DNA from: Isoetes taiwanensis
Taxonomy: Eukaryota; Streptophyta; Lycopodiopsida; Isoetales; Isoetaceae
Direction of reading: 5' to 3'
NCBI GenBank assembly: GCA_021234155.1
Contig: JAJEKV010000005.1
Location: forward strand, 4,220,952 to 4,284,951
Length of the DNA: 64,000 nucleotides
Program-made: the position numbers and the translations under genes
The notes under the pieces: generated by a model
What the model was told of the DNA's origin: nothing
What the model saw: only the letters and a program-made list of their open reading frames with translations
The model's database searches: none
In this document: piece by piece, positions 56,826 to 64,000 of the stretch
How the letters are laid out: the number at the start of each line of letters is the position of its first letter
How positions within the stretch are numbered: the stretch's first letter is position 1

Positions 56826-59800
56826 TTGGTGACTACTGCTCGCATGCACTTTCATTGATCTAATAAGAATCACTGAAAAAGGAGTTGTTACCATTGGTAT
56901 TATGATCGCTTCAGAAAGAATCCAAGAGACCTCATTGAGAAAGTAGCAATTTCTTTGGGTGAAGGGATTTTTGCCGTAATTGATTTGTGGGGTAGAATTT
57001 GACAAAGGGATATAGTTTTATGCCCAAGAGAAGTAAGAAGGAGATACTACCAAGCTCATCAGAATAAAAAAGGGGACCTGAGTCAATTCGGCTCGCTAAA
57101 TTGCATCAAGATTCAATTTCTGCTTAGATTTGGGAGCAAAGATCCGGGGTCTACCTCGCATCCGTGGAGGTTTTCATCTCTGTCACTGATCTAGAAGGTA
57201 ATCCTAATTTCGCTTTTCAAATTGAAGTTGAGATTCACTCTCGCTTTTTCCAATTTCAAAACCCAACAAGAGGCAGAGATATCGTGATACCACCTATGGT
57301 ATGGGGTTTCTTTACAAATGGGGATTCCAGTTTCGATGATTCCAGTAGGATCTGATCCTTTGAAGCATATTGTGAAGTTTGAGAGGTATTGCCGAAATGT
57401 GTTGTTTGGTGTGATTATTATTTGCTTTGGTTTCATAGTTCTTGCAAGATTCTGGTGGAGGAATGGGCACAAACTCAAATTTGGATAATTATGACATATT
57501 AGGGAATTCAAAGGAAGCTTTCATCAAGCACTATCAAGAAGTCCAAATGGTAAGGATAAGACTATGGAAAAGGTGGACCAATTTCACACAAAAGGAAGAT
57601 GAACCACCAGGAGAGTATAATCAGAGGTATATTGGCGGTTCAAAGCCGTGGGTCCATCGAAGTATTCGCGCTAGAATGATGAAATGGATATCCAATGAAG
57701 GGGCTCAAACGAGCTATTGCTTATAAGAGAATAGAATAGAATAGAATAGAAATTGTTTTATCGGCCCACTGAGACCACATGTAGAGCTATTGTTGTTTCT
57801 TATATAGAAGGGGCGTCGTACTTACAACATTGTTAGAGGTACAAAAGTATGCTCTCAAAGTTTCAAGATAAGTTGGGGGTACATTCATGAAGTTAAGCCG
57901 CCCGTATATAAAACAGAGGATATTAAGTACCAAGATTTCTAAGCATACAATTAGTAGAAGCCAAGGGAGTGTCTACTATTACTTGTGAGTATTGTGGGTC
58001 TATTGGACAATTCTCATACTACATGTAGATCACAAATTTCGGCCAAGATGCCAAATAAAGCCATAATGATCAAGAATGTAGGGATAAGAGAGATCTTTTC
58101 AGAGGGCTGACTGCATTTTGGCCGCTATAACAAGCACCACCTATTCCTATTCAACCAAATGCAAGCGCACTCTATCATACCAAGTTCCAATGATGCCACA
58201 AGCTCCAATTGCTCAACAAGTTCAATGAGTTCCACAAATGGTGCACCACAACAGGATGGTATCCAAGTAAGGCTCCTTTGTATTGTAAGTTATGTGATAA
58301 ATTCAAGCATGATGAGAGTAATTTGCTTGGAAAAATTCATGGGAAACCGAAGTATCCACCAAGGCGCTATGTTTGAAGCGCATCTCTTCCTAATAATGAT
58401 GTTCAGATCCAAAAATGCAAACACATTGATGATCCTCGCTAGTGCCTAATGAGGAGCCGCAGAAAACACAAGAGAAGGCAAAATCATGAGGTAACAAATT
58501 GTGGATTTGTTGAGGTAGACAAAGGACCCATTTCGTGTATTAAAGAAGAGATTGAGAAATAAATGTGGGTTACAAGATCACAAAAAGTTGGTTCAAGAAC
58601 CAAGAGTAGTGCCAATCAAGGGAGGGAAGACTCAAGGCCTCTTTTCCCCAAAGGCTTTCATGGGACAAGCTTAAAGGTAGACGACCTAAGAAGGTGTAAT
58701 CTAATGTGCCTACGTAACAGCTTTCACTTATAGAAGAAAATCGTACCATAGTGATGCCTCCTATGGTCACATGAGGAAATTCAAAATGAAGATGATGATC
58801 ACCCAAGTTTTGGCCAATTTCAAAGTCACAGGCAATTTACTCTCTTGAGCAATTGATGCATTATTCTCCAAATTTGTTGCAAGAGTTAGGGGAAGAACAA
58901 AATCAGAAATTTCACCAACAAAATCAGCATCATATGATACCAACAAGAGTAGAATGGAGTTTCACCACCAAGCAAAGGTAAAGGATCCAGTGGCTACTTT
59001 CTATGGCGTGAGTATCAATGGGTATTTAGTCAAAGGAGCAAACATAGATATGGCTTAGCTGAGTAATTATAAATCATCTTCTAAATCAAGATGCATGGGA
59101 CAAAAAAGAACCAAGTAAATCTCATCATATCTCATATATGTTTAAAGAGTATGAGCATGTTCTTTATGTGAAAATGATAAGTTTGAGCATTGCCGCGAGA
59201 AAGAAAAGTGATAGATGCTTGGAGCAGCCCCCGAAGTTTGAGACTTTTCACACATATGAAACAATTTTACATGATGAACCATTATTATGCGTGAGCTAGA
59301 GTGTGAAAGCATCAGATGGTTTAGCATTTGACCGCTTCCTGAGATATGTTACATGTTTCAATTTAGTGATACTATGACAATACCCTCTTTATGAGACTCT
59401 TCAGATTTTGCATATATATATACCCAAATTTATAAGAACTTTACATGGCTCAAATTGAGAAATTTACTTTGTTTTGATAATTTGGCACTAAATCATGAGC
59501 TGTAATTGAGAATTTTGATGCTTTGATTTAATGAAGTGTACCTAGAATGGTTCGTGCCTATGTTTCAAAGATTGTATGTACCCAAAAGAAGTCCTAGAAT
59601 CAAGGAAAACTAGCTCCTTATGTTTGAGTATGGAAGTGTGGGAAGAGATGGGAAAGCAAATATGAGCATGACTATGTGATAAAGGATGGGAACCCGACAT
59701 GAGTAGCACTTTTATCTCAATGTGCGCAGCCAAAGATGCTCTAAAGGTTTGTTTGCACTATTTTGAGACTAACAAGTTAATGAATATGTCATTTTAAAGT

Positions 59801-60463
59801 TCTATTACATTACATCAGATTTGCCATATTGGTAGTAAGTAGTGCAAAGAATTTTTGGAGCAAAGTTGTTGGGACCGTGATTGTTCTTTTGGCCACATTT
59901 TTGTTGTTGTTACGTTGTCAAAGATTCTCCTATTTGGAAGATGTTTGATCTTAAGGTTGAGCTGGTTGATGACCTCTAGAAGGAGAATTATTCTCTTAAA
60001 TCCGCATGGAAAAGGATTTCTGTGCCTTATTTCGAAAGCATGAAAAATGCTATTCTAAGGGATTCGATTTGCATACCCAATTACGTAGAATTTGTGGAGA
60101 ATCTCTTTCGTTGGCTAGTTGTGTCGCTTTTTCCGTGAAAAATGATGGTGATGGGCCTCCATAATATACAATCTATCTTACATCAAAAGATGTGAGCCAG
60201 CGATAATGTAATCCAAAGAGCTATGGTGTGTCAAATGGAGTTCCGAACTCAAGATATCAGCCTTTCAAAGTTTGCTTTCAGCGCTATAGAGGCTCGCTTC
60301 ATTACCGCTATTTTGGACCAAATTTTGTTTGTATTAGTCATTTGATTTTGAGGAGGTGTAAATGGGCCTGGTTTAAATATGTCCCAAGGACAATATTAGT
60401 GTGTTTTGTCAGGTTCTCCCGCCACCTGAGTGGCACATTTTCCCCACCGCGGGTTTTCACCGC

Positions 60464-60876
60464 TGGGGTGATCACCACACTCCACTCACACTCGCCACCG
60501 CCACCACCTCACCACTCACCACACTCATCAACACCACTCACCACTCACCACACTCTCACATCACACTACTCTCACCACAATTGTCACCACTCACCACACT
60601 CATCATATATACCGATATATAGAGTGATATACGCCAGCATGCACGCCATGGGTGTGATATTTGCACGTATGCATCGGGGAGCCATCATACTGTATGATCC
60701 GAATGCAGAGAGAGAGAAGAATGTAGAGTACTGTATTGGGAGAGAGGATTTTGGTTTGACTCAGCTTGGGCGGAGATGATGATTCCTTTTGTGCTTGCAT
60801 TTTGATCCGCTGATTGCTTGATTGTTGCTTTTTCATCCTTCTTGCACCCGCTAGAGTCTTCGCCAGCTCTAAATAA
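60464..60876 (+). repeat. LTR of the copy-B insertion (right)
   Basis: It is the direct-repeat partner of the left LTR, with the same order of motifs. Many of the differences look like the general noise of this region. Confidence 0.75.
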
Positions 60877-62070
60877 TTGGACAAGACTATTTCTATGAAA
60901 GTTTGGTTATGGCTTACTTGTGTAAAGGCCGCTTTGATTATAGACGGCATGTGTTGATACATACATCGAGGTTATAGGCAAGTGTTTTGTCAAGGTACAA
61001 AAGTTTTTATCATGCTTTTCATCAAATCTTTAAGCATTGCTTGTTGCTCGCAAAGAAGTATGGATCGACGGGGAACACATGATTTTCTAGGACATGTGTA
61101 ATAGTTGAACTGAGAGGGAAAGCACTGCAGGAGCGCGATTCCTCTCTGCAACTTTGATGATGTCTTTAAAAATCAAGGCCACGGGTATATCCAACTTGAT
61201 GCTATTTTGTCAGAAAGGTGGAGCCGCTACATATCGCGGTTTTTGGATATGATGCGTAATAACTTATGCTATCAAGAATGCCATCTAGTATTATCTAGTA
61301 TTTATGCCGCTTTTAGTAGTCTCAGGCCGCATCATTGCATATATGTACATGGGCCATTTTCTCAGATTTGATTAAGACCGCTCTCTAACTTCTAAGAACA
61401 TGTATGATCTTTGGATCAGGGAAAAGGTATGTCATCGTGACATATACATGAACTCTATAATCAGAAGCGTACCCTCATTTGGTGCGTTGAGCTTTTATTA
61501 ATATCCGGCGTCTATTTGTAGGTATTCTAAGCCAAGATTGTCAATGATAAGGTGTCGATTCATCATTTGTTCCCGCTATTCCGCTAGCCTTAGTGTAAGG
61601 CATTCCTAGGCTTTGCAATTATGTATTTAGAACCTCTCGCTTATGTTTTTTAGCTTGACGTTCATTACTGATCTGTGGGATTGATGCCATTCTTTGCGTG
61701 CTTCATTGATCTACTAATAGAAAATATAATAAGTTTTACACCGGCCACTTACTAGAGGGAGAGATGGCAAGGTTTTGTCTTGAACCATCCTGCTCTTTCA
61801 AAATTGTAAGTGCTCTATAAGGTTCAACATGTATAAGCAAGTAATGTAGCCAAATAGTTAGTGTCAGGGGTCCAGCTTGGACCCAATTATGAGTATCTTT
61901 TCTACTGAGGAAGCAGACCCTTTCTATATTCGTGCTTCTATGTTTTTTCAAACAACTTTGTTACAATAGGTACAAAGTATAGAATCCTAATTAAGCCTTA
62001 AAGTTGTGAAGAGGAAGAGATTACCAATTGGCAAATGTGAAGAGTGCCCAGCGTGTGAAAGTTTTGGAAA
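60877..62070 (+). pseudogene. GGCT2/ChaC-like sequence, corrupted second copy
   Basis: It matches 9776-10,880 in order: tttggttatggcttacttgtgtaaagg (one base fewer at the TGA site), gaggttataggcaagtg, cggggaacacatgattttctagg, the REK exon as gatcagggaaaagg, and the last exon. Splice sites are partly changed and frames are lost. About 52 bp before the last piece (61,925-61,985) are absent from copy A. Confidence 0.75.
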
Positions 62071-64000
62071 CATCTAACCTTCGGATGCAAGATATAAGTA
62101 TACGTACCTATGCCTAACTTTTTGCCATGTCAAGGTCAGCTGTGAACCCATAGCAAATCCATAGCTATATTGTCTGTGTATTTATTTCTTCCGCTTCTTT
62201 CTTCATCGAGGGGAAGTACAGTGTAACTCGCTTTTCGTGAGCACAAGACTTGCACGACTCCCTTTTTATACCCTAGGATCACCAAGAACTTTTTTTCAAT
62301 TATTTTCTCTCAGCCATGCTCGATACTTTAAGAATAAAACATGAGGAAAAATCTCAGGGGAAAGAGATGTTCAATGCTTTTCAAAAGCGTAAGAAATGAG
62401 AAAGAGAAAAGGTATATTATTAAGGCACTCCAACTTTAAACTCTCAAAAGCAAAGCCTCAATACAAAATGATTATGAGAATCCATCTTATGTTTCCTTTT
62501 ATTGTTTTGTAACATATGTTCCACGGCCTAACACGTTGTGGTGGTATTATATATCACCTACTTCACCTCCGCTTTTGTATTAGCACTACTAAAACCGCTT
62601 CAACTTTTGAACATATGCTAACATTTATTTCCAAATTTCCGCCAAAAATCTATAATATACAAACACCATTCAGGACACAGCCATACTTCATGCCAAGGAA
62701 CACCCGTGGCTTTTGGAACATTGAATAAACCTATGAATGACATATATAGATCTTGCATCACATATGAACTATACTCTATCGAGTGCTAAGAAGTCCACCA
62801 AAAAGAGAGTAGAAGCATAGATCTACATAGAACAAAAGCATTAACAAAAAACACCATTAACTTTTGGTGAATGGGTTGTCCTCTTAAATGCTTGACTGGC
62901 CTTTTGATTTGAGAAAACATATTCTTTGATTTTGATATGCGCCAACTGATGGTGCAAAAATCCAAAGAACTAGAAAGAAATGAGAAAAAAAATGCCTGAC
63001 CGATAGAAATGGTAGCAATATTCAAAGAAAATCCCATGGCTTCTAAGTGTGTATCCCATATGGGCACTAAAATACAAGACAATAGTAAAGTGTTCTAACA
63101 ACTCGCGAGATGTTCTAACGAATACATGATCAAACCAAAATTTTAGCCTATAAGTGACAGAGAACATGACTATTTTGGCCACCGCTGAATATTTCCTCTT
63201 TCTCGGACCGGCTTATGTGTATAGAAGTGAGTCAAAGAAAGAAACTTATTTTGGTGAGAGTCAAGTCCTTCTAACACTCACCTATATATTACCGATTTGT
63301 CCGGCAACATAATACTTGTAGCTGATGTAGTTATCCGCTTTGTGTTTCTTCTTGAATAATATGTTTAGATGAGAGGCTTAACTTAAGTATGCAGAATTAC
63401 AAATGTATTTGACTTAATTACTAAAGGCTTTAGTCCATAGGAACCATTCTAAAGCCAGCCAACAATACCTTTGAGCAACGGTCTCAATATATGGAATGAC
63501 ATTTCATGCATATTGTTCTTGGTTTAAAGATTCCAAAGGGTTTTTTCTTTAAAGTCATTTTGAATAATGAAACACCGCAATGGGTTATAGCAAATGTAAG
63601 TTACATAATAAATAGTCATTTTTCTGCCAAAAGGAACTCCAGTTTTCGATCTATCTATCTATCTATCTATAGAACTCTCAAGCCACCGCATGCTTGTATA
63701 AGTGTTAACTAAGTACATCCATAATATGCATGCCGATATGAACGCATTTTGGCAATATGCAATATGAATGGCAATATGAACGTTTGCTAACCGTGAGTCT
63801 AGCATTTTAACCATTTACCTAACAGATCATAACCTATACCCACCTACCATGTAGATTGGTATAGGTTTCATCAAGCATGAACAATCTGTTGTATATCCGG
63901 AGCAATTCTCATAAATATTACACATGAACAATTAAATTTTGCTCTTAATCTGTCCTTTCATTGATTTTAAGTGCCCGGAAGTCCGTGAAAGTATTCTCTT
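62071..64000 (+). repeat. Copy B, part 3: noisy counterpart of about 10,880-12,830
   Basis: It is collinear with copy A to the window edge, including the (ATCT)n tract and the hairpin whose left arm is altered. The match runs off the right end, so the ClpP-like sequence may follow outside the window. Confidence 0.92.

Larger units (their letters stand above)
56386..60876 (+). mobile_element. LTR retrotransposon derivative inserted in copy B, gag-like only
   Basis: Copy A reads straight through this point (gtgtttttgattggacaagac), whereas copy B has about 4.49 kb inserted. The ends are direct repeats of about 410-440 bp (56,386-56,825 and 60,464-60,876). Each starts TG..TGATCACC and runs through a CACCACTCACCACACTCA-rich stretch, then gatatagagtgatata, catgcacgc, gattttgg and ends ctctaaataa. 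Inside, a frame at about 57,440-57,726 has the gag-like FTQKEDEPPGEYNQRY. About 58,257-58,320 reads WYPSKAPLYCKLCDKFKHDE, a short Cys pair. About 59,005-59,060 has a protease-like INGYLVKGANID. No reverse transcriptase or integrase is seen, so it is non-autonomous or too corrupted to read. The exact target duplication is blurred by noise. Confidence 0.8.

Noticed and set aside
53521-64000. RIP-like or methylation-deamination decay of copy B
   Set aside because: The changes at CTG/CAG are not transitions to TTG/CAA; insertions, deletions and CTG-to-CCG-type changes dominate.

Overview
This is nuclear DNA of a land plant. Ty3/gypsy and Ty1/copia elements prime from initiator-tRNA-Met sites, a plant L1-type LINE carries a DUF4283 ORF1, and the host-type sequences include split exons of a plant ChaC-like gamma-glutamylcyclotransferase, a ClpP-type protease and a Dof-like zinc finger. 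I cannot name the species. The mix of relics would suit a seed-free vascular plant, but that is weak inference. No organelle genome block, CRISPR array or convincing RNA gene is visible.

Layout. 1-3.1 kb: decayed non-LTR endonuclease and a tiny 5'-truncated LINE with a target-site duplication. 3.1-16.1 kb ('copy A'): a low-copy block with a Dof-like reading frame, a partial duplicate of its C-terminal half, a multi-exon GGCT2/ChaC-like sequence with an in-frame stop, and a frame-disrupted ClpP-like sequence. Parts of the block are duplicated within it (5.08-6.33 = 7.26-8.49 kb; 6.33-7.26 = 15.15-16.07 kb). About 17-25.84 kb: a nearly full-length LINE with ORF0, ORF1, ORF2 and a poly(A) tail, whose ORF0 is split by a 575-bp hAT-type MITE with an exact 8-bp target duplication. 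25.84-28.25 kb: decayed LINE RT and copia RT pieces. 28.26-46.79 kb: a large chromovirus-type gypsy element with an unusually long 5' internal region carrying extra ORFs; its 3' LTR is split by a copia element (40,051-45,815, minus strand, 5-bp target duplication).

46.8-49.5 kb: sequence without recognised genes. 49.5-64 kb ('copy B'): a second version of about 4.9-12.8 kb, in the same order and orientation but full of small indels and substitutions, interrupted by a GC-rich gene-less stretch (49.53-53.52 kb) and by a 4.5-kb LTR element (about 56.39-60.87 kb). Differences between A and B cluster at CTG/CAG triplets and are not C-to-T changes. This looks more like poor long-read consensus at CHG-methylated sites than evolution. 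Treat everything after about 49.5 kb as unreliable sequence.

The window holds no operating gene pathway. It records nested insertion: copia relic, then gypsy, then copia; and LINE, then MITE. The most unusual biology is the gypsy element's extra 5' ORFs, with an LTR-tail-like segment inside its gag, and the LINE's ORF0.
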